Assembly (NCBI GenBank): GCA_025765615.1
Contig: JAIVFJ010000054.1
Location: forward strand, 1-64,000
Length of the DNA: 64,000 nucleotides
Source: Zopfochytrium polystomum
Lineage: Eukaryota; Chytridiomycota; Chytridiomycetes; Chytridiales; Chytridiaceae
Reading direction: 5' to 3'
Under the pieces are notes generated by a model, which saw only the letters and a list, made by a program, of their open reading frames with translations, did no database searches and was not told the origin of the DNA. How positions within the stretch are numbered: position 1 is the first letter of the stretch; every line of letters begins with the position of its first letter. Of the stretch, positions 45,891-56,310 are shown piece by piece. Both the position numbers and the translations under genes were made by a program.

Positions 45891-46922
45891 GCCAGTGTGA
45901 GACTATACTCACTCCTTTGACCCTGGGATCTGGGCCCAAGAGTGAGGGAAAGCAAATAATAGGCTAAAACTAATTTTATTGGGCTGTTGTCTAGGGGGTG
46001 TTTCAACCCTACTACTTGCCTAGTCCTCAAAGTATCCCTACTGATCTGTCTGACAGGGATCTCAAACACAAAGAATTAACATTCAGTGGGACAATCCTCT
46101 GAAGGATTGGTATCAGAGCACAGATTACTCCCATGGCTGTGGGCCAGTGTGAGGGGAAACAGAAGGGCGCTCCTGCGGGTGCAACACAACAGCAGAATAA
46201 AGAGAGAGAAGAGGGAAATGGGGACTTTTATCACAGGAACCTTATCTTAAATACAACAGGAGCGGTTAATAGCGACGGGACAGACAGGGCGCAACCTAGC
46301 ACCCCTCATTGCAGACGGTTCTGTGGGAGCCTGCGTTGTTGCCTGCGACAAGGAGGCGAGAGAAGGGAGTTGACTATGTGGGGTCAGAGGGTCGCCAGCA
46401 GGGAACTTGCATGCGGAGACACCTGCGATCATGACACACCCCACCAGGCTGTGTTGGCACGATCACTTGACCAACAGGCTTTATCGCATCACATTCGTAC
46501 TCACACATCTCACTCTCACAGCAATAGGATTGAGGCAGGTACTTGTTGACCAAACTCTCAGGTGTCAGGGGCTGTGCAGATCGCAGCCACCAACACCCTC
46601 ACCAGGTCAACTACGCCACCACTGTCACCTCCACAGTGGGTGTGTGCCTGTGATCCTAACTCCAACACAGAACCAGCAGTGTCACACAGTCAGAGGTGTG
46701 GCCAGCTGCATTCCCCACCTGCAGCCCCTTAAGAGGAGCCCCCAAAGGAACCATGAACTCACCTGGGTGTGTACCACCTCTACTACCCTGACTGTCGCAA
46801 GCCAGATGGATTTGAAGGGACTCTGTATTGGTGCCAAAGGACAGAAATCAGATTGAAGAAAAAAGGAAAAGAGAAAATGGCCCAAAAACAGAGAGGGAGA
46901 AAATTGACAAGTCAACCCCCTG
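45891..46922 (+). mobile_element. 5' end of another LTR retrotransposon with initiator-Met PBS, interrupted by the chromovirus
   Basis: TGGTATCAGAGCA at 46,108-46,120 is the standard primer-binding site complementary to the 3' end of initiator Met-tRNA, so the sequence to its left (to about 46,088) should be LTR and that to its right leader or gag. No gag domain is clear; the 138-codon frame at 46,133-46,549 shows none. The chromovirus inserted at 46,923, duplicating CCCTG. Confidence 0.6.
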
Positions 46923-47275
46923 TGTCAGGAACAGGGCAGGACAGGACAAGGCAGACAAGGAACTGAGAGGAGTGATGATTGTATTGGAAACAATAATTCA
47001 CTTGAGGGATGGGACAGGTCCCCCATCCCCCTTTTATACCTTTTGAGAGTGTTCCTTGTCAAGACTCCAAGAAAGTTCCAGAAAGAGCAATTAGTAATGC
47101 AATGATACCAATGATACCAATGACAACAAGACAAGTCAGGAAAGCAAAGAAGGTTCCAGAAGGTTCCACAAGGTTCCATGAAGGAATGTTCTAGAAGGTT
47201 CCAGAAGGTTCCAGAAGGTTCCATGAAGGAATGTTCTAGAAGGTTCCAGAGGTTTCCAGAGGGTGATTCATAACA
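46923..47275 (-). repeat. Chromovirus 3' LTR
   Basis: Same 353 bp as the LTR at 51,875-52,227. It includes a tandem of AAGGTTCCAG and GGAATGTTCTAG words (47,152-47,262). Confidence 0.95.
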
Positions 47276-50200
47276 TCATCTCCCCCTTTTAGGCCTCTTC
47301 TGCAACTTGGTGGGGTACCTGGTCTTGAACTCGAGCAGAAGGTCTTGGCAGTGAGTGAGGTTTGACTCAGGCTCCCAGGTGTTGTCAGCATCTGAGTAAC
47401 CCTTCCACTTAACAAGGAACTTGAGTGTTCTTCCAAACCACTTGGCATCCAAGATTTGTTCAACCTCAAATTCCTCTTCACCTTCTACCTCAACTGGAGG
47501 AGGAGGAGGAACAACTCTGCCTGGAATGGAATTGGCCACAAACTTCTCTAAAAGGCTGACATGGAAAACTGGGTGGATCTTCATGGATGCAGGGAGATCC
47601 AGCTTGAAGGTGACTGGATTGACTTGCTCCAAGATCTTGAAAGGACCCAACTTGAGGTTGTCTAGCTTGGGACTTGGTCTTTTGGTCTGCAAGTTCTTCC
47701 TCAGAAGCCAAACTTGCTGACCCACAGCAAGGTCATGGTCCATTCTGTGAGTGTTGGCAAATCTTGAGGCATCTTCTTGGGCTTGCTTCAGGGTGGAGTC
47801 CAGGAAGGTGCTGATGATCTTGAGCTTATGTAAGTGTGAAGCCGCAGCAGGAGCTTGGACATTGGATAGGGTCTCTTGTCCCAGAAGATCTCCTCTTGGA
47901 TTGAAGCCATAGGTTGCAAAGAAAGGAGATAGCTGGGTGCTTGAGTGGAGAGAATTGTTGAGAGCAAATTCTGCCAGTGGAAGGAGGGTGGGCCAATCAT
48001 CCTGTTGATAGCTGACATAGCACCTCAAATACTGCTCCAGAGTCTGGTTTGTTCTTTCTGTTTGTCCATCAGTCTGAGGGTGATAAGCAGTTGACAGTTG
48101 AGACTTGATTCCAAGGGCTGCTGTGAGTGCTTTCCAAAATTGAGATCTGAACTGTGGTCCTCTGTCACTGACGATTGACTGAGGCAGCCCATGGAGCCTG
48201 AATATGTGCTGCAAAAACAGGTCTGCTGTTCCTTGTGCATCTATATTCTCAGTGCAGGGGATGAAATGGGCCAACTTTGTCCTTCTGCAGATGACAACAA
48301 GGATAGAGTCAAATCCATGGGATGGGGGCAGTTTCACAATGAAGTCCATGGATATTGATGACCAAGGGCTGATGGCAATTGGGAGGGGCTCCAGAAGTCC
48401 ATAGGGCTTGTGTCTGCTGGATTTGTTTCTTTGACAGGTTTCACAGCTGCTGACATAGTTCTTGATGTACTTCCTCATGCCTGGCCAGTAGAAGTCTCTG
48501 GAAACAAGCTCATATGTCTTGTGCTCTCCTGGGTGTCCAGCTGTTGCTGCATCATGCCTTGTCTTGAGTATCTCAAGTTTTTCCTCTTCTTGGCTGATTT
48601 GAATCTTGTGAGGCTTGGGGTCCTTGGAAATAGCATGGGCCCACACACTGTCAGGAAGCAATGAAAGGTGTGTCTTGGATGGTGGGGTGAAACCATCTCC
48701 CCCTTCAGGTGCAAGGTCTGTTCTTCTTGACAGGGCATCAGCCACAGTGTTAAGGTGGCCAGGAGAATAGCACAGCTTAAAGTCATACTCAGAGAGCAGT
48801 TCAGCCCACCTGGCATGCCTCTGCTTGAGCAACCTCCTTGCCCTGAAGAAGGTGAGGTTCTTGTGATCCGAATAGACAGAGATGTTTTTAGAACCAGCCA
48901 AGTAGTGTCTCCAGAATTTGAATGCTTCCACAATTGCAAGCAACTCCTTGTCATGGACTGTGTAGTTACACTCAGCACTGTTCAGCTTCCTGGAGTAATA
49001 TGCCACTGGATGCAGAGGAGCAGAGGGGTCCTGAGAGCTTGGCTGGGACAGAACAGCGCCAAGGGCATAGTCTGAGGCATCAGTTTCCAAGGTGAAGGGA
49101 AGCAAGGGATCCACATGCTTAAGGAGTGGTGCACTTGTGGTTGCTGTCTTAAGAGCTAGCCAGGCTTGCTCTGCTGCTGGGGTCCATTCAAACTTGGTGG
49201 TCTTCTTGGTGAGATCAGTGAGAGGCTTGGCTATGGCAGAATAGTTGGCAATGAAGGTTCTGTAGAAGTTGCAAAATCCAAGGAAGCTTTGAACATCCTT
49301 GATGGAATTTGGAGCCTTCCATTCAAGAATAGTTTGGATCTTGTCTGGTGCCATGGAGATCCCTTTGTCAGACACAATGAACCCCAAAAACTCAATGGAG
49401 GTCTTGTGGAATTCACACTTCTCCAGCTTTGCATAGAGGTGATGCTGTCTGAGTCTCTCCAAGACAGTCTTGACATGTCCCATATGGCTTGCAGTGTCAG
49501 ATGAAAATACCAGGATATCATCCAGGTAGACAATGACAAAAAGGTCCAGAATATCCCTGAAGATGTCATTCATCATGCCTTGGAAAATAGCTGGAGCATT
49601 GGTAAGTCCAAAGGGCATGACCAAGTACTCAAAGTGACCGTATTTGCATCTGAAGGCAGTCTTCCATTGATCCTGGGGCTTAATTCTGACCAAATTGTAG
49701 GCACCTCTGAGGTCAATCTTGGAAAATATCCTTGCATGGCTCAGTTTGTCCAGTAATTCAGAGATGAGAGGCAGTGGATAGCGGTTCTTGACTGTCATCT
49801 CATTGAGATCTCTGTAGTCCACACAGGGTCTCAGTCCCCCATCCTTCTTCTTGACAAAAAAGATGGGAGCTCCAGCTGGTGACTTGGAAGGTTGGATGAA
49901 TCCCTTGTTCAGCATTTCTTCAATGTATTCTTGGAGGGCCTTGGCTTCTGGTGGAGAGAGGTGGTACAGTGGCTTGAAAGGTGGGCTGCAAGTTTCATCC
50001 TTGAGTGGGATTTCACAGTCATAAGGCCTCTGAGCTGGTAGCAGGTCTGCCTTGGTCTTGGAAAACACATCAGCATAAGGGAGATATTCTTTTGGTAGCT
50101 TGGATGCCAGCAAAAGGTCTGATGGGTCCAGGTTGTTGTGCTCCTCAGCAGTGGGGCTTGAATTCTTGACTGGGAACTGTGATTCTTGAATCTTTGACTG

Positions 50201-50995
50201 AGAGTTCTGTTCTTGGCAAAGACTGTGAGCTGTGGAACTTGAATCTTGAATGTGGACTGTGAACTGTGGTACTTGAATCTTTGACTGTGGGTTCTGTGAA
50301 CAAGAGTCATGGCCATGACTGTGAGCTCTATGAGCTCTACTTGAATCTTGACTGTGAGCTGTGAACTGTGGAACTTGAGTCTTGGCTGGCTGTGAATCTT
50401 GAATCAAGGGCTTGAGAGCATGAGACTTGGGGGCTTGACTTGAGTTTTGGGTGACTGTTCCGATTGGTGGAGGTTGGACTTGACCAGTGACCCAATCAAT
50501 GGCAGGGTTCTGGGCTTGCAGCCATGGTAATCCCAGGATGACAGAGAATGTGGGTGAGCCAAGATCCAATACTTCCAGATTGACCATGGATGGTGGAAAG
50601 TCTTGGATGTGGAGGTTTAGCTTGGTTTCATGGCTGATTTCCTTGAACAGAGCATGATTGGCAAAGTGGACCTTGAGGGGTGTGGATTTCTTGATCGTAG
50701 GAATGGCACAAGACTTGGCAAGGGTGGCATCAATGATGTTGCAGGATGATCCAGAGTCTATAAGGGCCTTGGTTGTGATGGTTGACTTGGGTGAGAGTTG
50801 AATCTTGACATCCATGGTGAGTTGGTGGGGCTTGGAATGTGAGGTGTTTGTGGTGCTGGTGGTGGTGATGAAACAGGGGCAGCTTGGAGGAGGGTCCAGG
50901 GAATTGCCCCTCAGTGAGCCTGGACCTGGGAGTTTGGGTGCTTCTTCCTTGGGCAGTCCTTGACAGCATGCTCCTTGGAGCCACAGTAAAAACAC
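47276..50995 (-). CDS. Chromovirus Pol polyprotein (protease, RT, RNase H, integrase, chromodomain)
   Basis: The open frame starts inside gag and is presumably made by -1 frameshifting near 50,935, so its own start codon is not used. Domains by residue from 50,995: protease with IDSGSSCNIID (about 78); RT with FVKKKDGGLRPCVDYRDLN (about 380) and catalytic YLDDILVFS (about 489); RNase H with LETDASDYALGAVLSQ and a VADALSR end (about 750); integrase with H2C2 zinc finger (HPGEHKTYELVSRDFYW...CETC), catalytic DFI, SDRGPQF and QTERTNQ; a GPF module; and a chromodomain (FEVEQILDAKWFGRTLKFLV, then KWKGYSDADNTWEPESNL, about 1,170-1,210). All catalytic residues are present, with no stop. Chromodomains direct integration to modified chromatin in this group. 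Confidence 0.95.
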   Translation of the reverse strand: MFLLWLQGACCQGLPKEEAPKLPGPGSLRGNSLDPPPSCPCFITTTSTTNTSHSKPHQLTMDVKIQLSPKSTITTKALIDSGSSCNIIDATLAKSCAIPTIKKSTPLKVHFANHALFKEISHETKLNLHIQDFPPSMVNLEVLDLGSPTFSVILGLPWLQAQNPAIDWVTGQVQPPPIGTVTQNSSQAPKSHALKPLIQDSQPAKTQVPQFTAHSQDSSRAHRAHSHGHDSCSQNPQSKIQVPQFTVHIQDSSSTAHSLCQEQNSQSKIQESQFPVKNSSPTAEEHNNLDPSDLLLASKLPKEYLPYADVFSKTKADLLPAQRPYDCEIPLKDETCSPPFKPLYHLSPPEAKALQEYIEEMLNKGFIQPSKSPAGAPIFFVKKKDGGLRPCVDYRDLNEMTVKNRYPLPLISELLDKLSHARIFSKIDLRGAYNLVRIKPQDQWKTAFRCKYGHFEYLVMPFGLTNAPAIFQGMMNDIFRDILDLFVIVYLDDILVFSSDTASHMGHVKTVLERLRQHHLYAKLEKCEFHKTSIEFLGFIVSDKGISMAPDKIQTILEWKAPNSIKDVQSFLGFCNFYRTFIANYSAIAKPLTDLTKKTTKFEWTPAAEQAWLALKTATTSAPLLKHVDPLLPFTLETDASDYALGAVLSQPSSQDPSAPLHPVAYYSRKLNSAECNYTVHDKELLAIVEAFKFWRHYLAGSKNISVYSDHKNLTFFRARRLLKQRHARWAELLSEYDFKLCYSPGHLNTVADALSRRTDLAPEGGDGFTPPSKTHLSLLPDSVWAHAISKDPKPHKIQISQEEEKLEILKTRHDAATAGHPGEHKTYELVSRDFYWPGMRKYIKNYVSSCETCQRNKSSRHKPYGLLEPLPIAISPWSSISMDFIVKLPPSHGFDSILVVICRRTKLAHFIPCTENIDAQGTADLFLQHIFRLHGLPQSIVSDRGPQFRSQFWKALTAALGIKSQLSTAYHPQTDGQTERTNQTLEQYLRCYVSYQQDDWPTLLPLAEFALNNSLHSSTQLSPFFATYGFNPRGDLLGQETLSNVQAPAAASHLHKLKIISTFLDSTLKQAQEDASRFANTHRMDHDLAVGQQVWLLRKNLQTKRPSPKLDNLKLGPFKILEQVNPVTFKLDLPASMKIHPVFHVSLLEKFVANSIPGRVVPPPPPVEVEGEEEFEVEQILDAKWFGRTLKFLVKWKGYSDADNTWEPESNLTHCQDLLLEFKTRYPTKLQKRPKRGR
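50893..50938 (-). promoter_or_regulatory. Putative -1 ribosomal frameshift signal, gag to pol
   Basis: Minus strand: heptamer C-CCA-AAC (50,938-50,932) in the gag frame, fitting X-XXY-YYZ. A 5-base spacer follows, then stem GGTCCAGG (50,926-50,919) pairing exactly with CCTGGACC (50,900-50,893). The gag stop TGA lies in the 18-base loop. The frame change is in the right direction. In the deleted copy near 20,090-20,135 the heptamer is kept and the stem has one pair changed to a wobble. Confidence 0.75.
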
Positions 50996-51834
50996 AGTCC
51001 CTGCTGGGCCCTCCTTGTTTTCTCCTCTTGGCTCAGAGGACCCTTAGGAAGTGTCTCAACTGCATCCACTTGCATGGGTTCAGGAACTGTGAGAGCTTGA
51101 GGAACTGGGGTAGGTCTTGATGTAGTTCCTACTTGTCTTTGCTTCAGCCTCTTGGAGTAGAGTCTGTTGTCAATCTTGATGGCAAGGAGAATGTACTCTT
51201 CCAAGGTCTCAGGGATGTGCAGAGACTGGGAGAGCATGTCTTGGATAGACTCATGGAGACCATCATGGTACAGCTCCATCAGAGCTGCATCATTGTATCC
51301 AGAGTCTCTGGCTAGTTGCTTGAATTGGTTGGTGTAGGCCACACAAGATTGCTTTCCTTGCTTGATATGCTTGAGCTTGGATCTTGCTGTCCAAGATGCG
51401 TAGGGGTCACCAAAGGTAGCTTCCAGCCCCTCCCAGAGCTCTTGCAGGGTGGTGGGTGTGCTTGGGAGAGATCTGTACCATGATTGAGCTTGACCAGACA
51501 GGAGGGTGCTTGTGAAAAGAACCTTGACTTGCTCACTTGGAAATCTTGAAGGTTGGAGAAGGATGACATTCTCCACAGTGGCCATGAAGTTCCTAAGGTC
51601 TTTGGCCAGCCCAGTGAACTTGTCAGGGCTGGGAACCTTGGGCTCTCTTGCTTGGTTGGCTTGAGGCAGGGGAAGAGCTTGATGTTCTTGTTGGTGAAGT
51701 TGTTGTTGAAGCTGGTGCTGCTGGTGAAGGACTTGTTCTTGAAGTTGGTGTGTCTGTCTTGAGAGGGCTTGTAATTGGTCCATCAAGGCTTGGAAGGCAG
51801 TTGCATCAGGGAAGGTGTTGTTTGGGTCAGACAT
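50911..51834 (-). CDS. Chromovirus Gag, 307 residues
   Basis: ATG at 51,834 (MSDPNNTFPD), stop TGA at 50,913-50,911. N-terminal Gln-rich coiled region (residues about 15-55), then a Retrotrans_gag-type capsid domain (about 70-200) with LLSGQAQSWYRSL and then WEGLEATFGDPY. At the C-terminus a single zinc knuckle CFYCGSKEHAVKDC (C-x2-C-x4-H-x4-C). It forms the particle and binds element RNA. It overlaps pol, which lies in the -1 frame; the CCCAAAC slip site is 19-25 bases before the stop. Only one copy in the window is intact. Confidence 0.93.
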   Translation of the reverse strand: MSDPNNTFPDATAFQALMDQLQALSRQTHQLQEQVLHQQHQLQQQLHQQEHQALPLPQANQAREPKVPSPDKFTGLAKDLRNFMATVENVILLQPSRFPSEQVKVLFTSTLLSGQAQSWYRSLPSTPTTLQELWEGLEATFGDPYASWTARSKLKHIKQGKQSCVAYTNQFKQLARDSGYNDAALMELYHDGLHESIQDMLSQSLHIPETLEEYILLAIKIDNRLYSKRLKQRQVGTTSRPTPVPQALTVPEPMQVDAVETLPKGPLSQEEKTRRAQQGLCFYCGSKEHAVKDCPRKKHPNSQVQAH

Positions 51835-51861
51835 GATGGCAGAGAGTAGTGGGAGAGGGTG

Positions 51862-51872
51862 AAGTGAATTAT
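51862..51872 (-). promoter_or_regulatory. Self-priming primer-binding site, 11 nt
   Basis: ATAATTCACTT (minus strand), starting two bases after the 5' LTR, is the exact complement of AAGTGAATTAT inside the same LTR (51,955-51,945), at the place where the RNA should start. There is no tRNA-type site here. The Tf1/sushi group of chromoviruses is known to prime with the 5' end of its own RNA over 11 bases. Confidence 0.8.
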
Positions 51873-51874
51873 GA

Positions 51875-52227
51875 TGTCAGGAACAGGGCAGGACAGGACA
51901 AGGCAGACAAGGAACTGAGAGGAGTGATGATTGTATTGGAAACAATAATTCACTTGAGGGATGGGACAGGTCCCCCATCCCCCTTTTATACCTTTTGAGA
52001 GTGTTCCTTGTCAAGACTCCAAGAAAGTTCCAGAAAGAGCAATTAGTAATGCAATGATACCAATGATACCAATGACAACAAGACAAGTCAGGAAAGCAAA
52101 GAAGGTTCCAGAAGGTTCCACAAGGTTCCATGAAGGAATGTTCTAGAAGGTTCCAGAAGGTTCCAGAAGGTTCCATGAAGGAATGTTCTAGAAGGTTCCA
52201 GAGGTTTCCAGAGGGTGATTCATAACA
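51875..52227 (-). repeat. Chromovirus 5' LTR
   Basis: Minus-strand start TGTTATGAATCACCC at 52,227 and end CCTGTTCCTGACA at 51,875. It is the promoter-bearing LTR for the gag-pol transcript. Confidence 0.95.
51984..51990 (-). promoter_or_regulatory. TATA box of the chromovirus 5' LTR
   Basis: TATAAAA on the minus strand in GGTATAAAAGGGGG. The RNA start predicted from the self-priming match (51,955) lies 35 bases downstream of its first T, the normal spacing. Confidence 0.75.
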
Positions 52228-53636
52228 CCCTGACTTGGAGTATCCACCACAAATGCTCTAAGTTAAATTAGGCGGGCGTGGGGTACAGCCTGTCAGGCAC
52301 CTCATCCCTAGGCAGTCAGGCAGTCTCTGTTAGTCACTGAAAAAGAAATTATTGAGAAAACCCTGCTGCAACGGAAACTGTTAAGATAAACGTAGTAAAA
52401 GCAGGCCCAATAATAAAGACAGGTAAGCCGCAAATACACTTTGATAACACCTTGGAAACTAAAGAACCAGGAATAATAGGGGTCCTGATCCTTGCAGTTT
52501 AATTACAGGTATGCTTGTTTTTGCGAATAAAATCCCTAGACTTTATCACTGAGACCTCAGTGTAGTCTCACATATTTCTCATATGAAAATATTAACATCC
52601 AAGCTGTCTGTCTTTCTGTCTGTGACCCATATGTCCAGGTCATTTAGAAAACCCTCTGTAATCAGAAAAGTACCGCAAAAAAATGTTTTCTTCGCCCTGA
52701 TCAATTTTGGAATTGTATTGCAATTGGCGCGCCGTCCCCAACTGGATTTTTGTCGCTAAAAGTTTTCAACGACAGCATCAGTTAGTGCAGACAGAGGGGT
52801 GCCAGCCACATCCGCTGGCAAGTCCTTTTGCAGAAAACAATTTGCGTGTCGCTGAAAAGTGTGTGGGATATTCGCGCATGTTCCTGCCGTACTTGATGCG
52901 CTAACTTCCTTGATGAGCTCAAAAAGCTCAAATTTATTTCGTCATGCGCTCTATGACGGTACATAAGTAACGGGCCAGCGTATTTTTGGAATTGACAGTG
53001 GAGACGTTCATAACCACAAAAAAAAACAGCAAAAAAACTAATTGAGGGACGAAGGGTAAGAAGGAAGGGAAAAGAGAAAAGTGGAAGATGTAAGAAAAGA
53101 GATTGACGTTTCAGGACAACATCTCAAGTTAGGAAAATGTAGAAGCAGAAAATGTCACTGAAGAGCCCAAGGTAGGAGATTCGCATGGACAGAGGAAGAG
53201 ACTGCAAAAGAAGAGAAGGACTCGATCCAGACAGACCAAATCAGGTCGTTCTGAGCCGGCTTGCGCAGGACTAAGAGGATGCTGATCGACCGCGCCGCGT
53301 CGGTCAAACAAGGAGAGAGAGAAAGTGGGACAGCCAAAGGGGAAAGCCAAAGAAATAAGAATACGGGGAAAAACGAGAAAGAGCGCTCATGGGAGAAATA
53401 TCAACCAACTCCCTGGATTGCTTCGACAAAACGGGACGAACACAAGAAAGAGCGGAAAGTAGTGCAAAACTTAAACAATTGTACTACCAAGGTCATTTTG
53501 AGAACAAAGGCATAAGAAACCTACTCAAAACTATTAATGGCACTATTACAATGAAGAAGAGGACGAGACAGGAACGGAAGCCAAAAGCCTAGAGTGTCGA
53601 GGAATAAATCACGGTGCTGACGCCGTTACATCACTG
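52228..53636. other. Region between chromovirus and bHLH gene; no gene recognised
   Basis: Contains, at 52,440-52,565, the inverse partner of 43,965-44,085. The remaining sequence shows only short open frames. 52,228-52,232 is the CCCTG target duplication. The older LTR element at 45,891-46,922 should continue here, but no copia domain could be read. Confidence 0.45.
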
Positions 53637-56310
53637 TCACTTTCCGGTCCTTTGAGATGACGAAGAGGCCGGTCCACTACCAGTGACCATATTCGATCCG
53701 CTGGGAAGCGCATGAGAGGATTGGCTGTCGACGGCGCGACCACTTCTAAGGAGTTCGACTTCGAGGAGGAGCGCGTCTCGCTCGCGGGCGATCGAATGCA
53801 ACATTTCAATATGCTCGACCGCTTGCGTTTGATTCATGTTAGTCCGAGAGACACAGCGCGGTAAAATTTCACTAACCAGTGCTCAAGACTTCCCACTTGC
53901 TTGCCTTCCCTCCCTTGAACGCCTCCTGCGGAAGAGAGTCTTTGAGTTCGTCGAACAAGTCTTTAATCTCTTTCCTCCGTTTCCGCTCCGCCATCTTGTG
54001 CGAGACTCGAAGTTCTGGAGTGCGCGCGTATGGCGATAGCATTGTTGGGGCCGGGATCGATGACGACTCGCCAGAAACGGTCGAGTGTACTCCATTTTTG
54101 TCGTTTACACTGGCTGCACGGCTGACTCCTTCATTTGAATCTGTCGCAGACAATGACGAAGCAGAATCCGTGAACTGAGGATGCGCAGTCGTACTGCTTG
54201 CGCTTTGTAACAAAGGCGAATGCTGTGTTCCATACTGAATATGCAGAGACGATGCATAGCCGGTAAAATCTGCGCCATCGGTCGAGATAGAAGAAGTGCC
54301 GAGAATAGCCGAAGTATTGGAGGAAACTTGAGGTTGCTGGTGGCGGTAAGACAACGGGAAATAAGTGACGGTGGAAACGAAAGAGCCGCAGAAGGATACC
54401 TCATTCGCCTGAAGCACTCCTCCGTTAGCTCCAATATAATCTGCACGAGACGTGACGACATGCCCAGGAAATGTCCCACGAGCACGATATCGTTGGCGGC
54501 GAGAGGCGCGCTTTGCAGTACCGGGTGGAGACACCGAGACATTATCCCCTTCACCAACATCCGTGGCTTTGTTGTCACTAGAGGAGAGAACCTCCGCATT
54601 TTGCACGGATTGAGCGGAATCTGGCAACGGCATAGCTCCAACATCCTCCCCAATGAATGAAAAAGGGGGAGGGGTTTCACCACTCGAGAAGCGGTGCTGG
54701 CCAAGATTCGCCATCGTTGCGGCGGACGGGCCGGACGGTGCAAAAAATCCAGCGAATGGCGGGTGAGGGGGGAAGGCGGTCGAGGCTGGCGAGGCTCCAC
54801 CGATGGATTTGATTGAGCCAACGGAGACTGCGCGCAAGAGGGTTTTTCCCTTCCCGGCATCTTCGTTAATGCGAGGGAAGGCGAAATGGCGCATGCTTGA
54901 ACTGGGGGGCACGCTGGTTGCAGGGGATGTGAGGGGTGACCCTACTGCGCCGGCCCCCAGAGCGGGGCTTGACGGCGTGCAAGGCGTTGTGGGGGCGCGC
55001 AAATCTACAATGGAACCGCGACGCTTGGCAGGGTTCTCCGCGAGCGCGTCTGAAATGGACGGGATCGAGTCTTTGCGTTTCAGGTGGCCCATCCCTGACG
55101 GGTCGGCGAAGGAATGGCGACGCTCTGCCAGAAGAAGAATGTGTGAGGAAAGACAAAACTACGAGGGAGACAAAAAGGAGGGCACCCGGCAAGCAGACAA
55201 GGGCAGGGAAGAGAGGAGACAGAAAGCGCCATCCAAAATACCGAATGGGGCCAAGGTCGAAAAGGGTTCTCCAGTGCTGTAGCTGGCGACGCTTGGAAAG
55301 CTTCCGTTAGAAGCCGAATTCGCGTAGCTCGGAAGTCCATCCACCTGACCCGCTGTCGGATCGTGAGAAACGATTGTGCCAGAGCAGGTTCTTCGAGGAG
55401 CTGGAAGCTGAAGGGATCCACGTCTTAGACCCAGGATGTCTGATGGATGCGAAACGGACGAAAGAGGCGGTGGAAGCAGTACGGAGGGTGAATGCACCCC
55501 GGTCGCCGACGGCGGCGCGGGAGATGAAAGAGATAACTGGTGCAGGCTAGAAATAGACGGCAGCTTTGTCGTAATGAGACTGGGCAGGCCCACTCTTGGA
55601 GAAGGCAGTGTTCGAATTGGGGAAGGCGGCACGCCCGAAGATGCAGCGCTTGGAGCGAAGGAAGAACCTTGAATAAGCTGGGGTGAACCAACACCAGTCA
55701 TTAGGTCCGCTCCAACCGGAGGAATAAGAATGCGAGAGAGACGTCGGTTGTGAACGTCCACATGCAGGGTTGTCGTTGTGGAAAGGCTGTCGGATGAAGC
55801 TCTCCTCGAATTGCTGGTTAATGATCCAAGCGATCCCCGTCGTTCGGATGTTACATCCAGGTCCGTATGATTGAGGAGAGAAGAAGGTGTCGATGTGGAG
55901 GATGTCGACGCAAACGAGTCGGAGTCAGAGTCATCCGTTGGCTTTGATTCTCGGAACTGATGCTGCTGTTGATGCTGTTGGTAATGGTAGTAATGGCCAG
56001 TAGAGTGGTGAGACTGATGCGAGCCCTGTGAGTCATTGGCATAGGCACTGTGCGATCGTGTTTGATCCGATTGAGGGTTTTGCGTCGTGGATGCTCTTCT
56101 GTGAAAGAGCAGGAGATCATTTGCATCGTTGATACTGGTTGTGGCGGATGATTGGACAGGGTTTGCACTTTGATGCGACACTTCTGAGTTGGTCTGAGGA
56201 ATGGACTGGAGAACATGATGGTGCGGCTGTCGTGAGAGCTGGTGCTCCTCGGACGAAACGATTCGATCGTCTTCCCAGCCACCAACGGAGTGCGACTGAC
56301 GCTGGAACAT
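53637..56310 (-). CDS. bHLH transcription factor, three exons, about 833 residues
   Basis: Exons 56,310-55,242, 55,124-53,877 and 53,821-53,637; introns 117 bp (GTATTT...GCAG) and 55 bp (GTTAGT...CAAG with an ACTAAC branch site). The long N-terminal part is Ser/Pro/His/Gln-rich, with [13 protein letters not shown] and several RRGS-like words suited to phosphorylation. The bHLH lies near the C-terminus: basic region [12 protein letters not shown] with the H-x3-E-x3-R pattern of class B factors that bind CACGTG; helix 1 [12 protein letters not shown]; loop with [10 protein letters not shown]; helix 2 [21 protein letters not shown], then [10 protein letters not shown], a possible zipper extension. 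It acts in the nucleus as a dimer. The second intron lies within the bHLH. The start is the first ATG in the frame; a further 5' exon is possible. Confidence 0.87.

Larger units (their letters stand above)
46923..52227 (-). mobile_element. Complete chromovirus (Ty3 type) retrotransposon, 5,305 bp
   Basis: Two 353-bp LTRs (46,923-47,275 and 51,875-52,227) that look identical by eye, TG...CA ends, and the 5-bp direct repeat CCCTG on both sides (46,918-46,922 and 52,228-52,232). Gag and pol are both open, pol in the -1 frame. Self-priming PBS, TATA box and frameshift signal are listed separately. The integrase carries a C-terminal chromodomain, as in fungal Tf1/sushi-type chromoviruses. All features suggest a recent insertion that may be active. 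It sits in an older LTR element. Confidence 0.96.

Noticed and set aside
49909..50316. 135-codon minus-strand frame inside chromovirus pol
   Set aside because: It is a frame shadow of the intact pol and has no independent motif.
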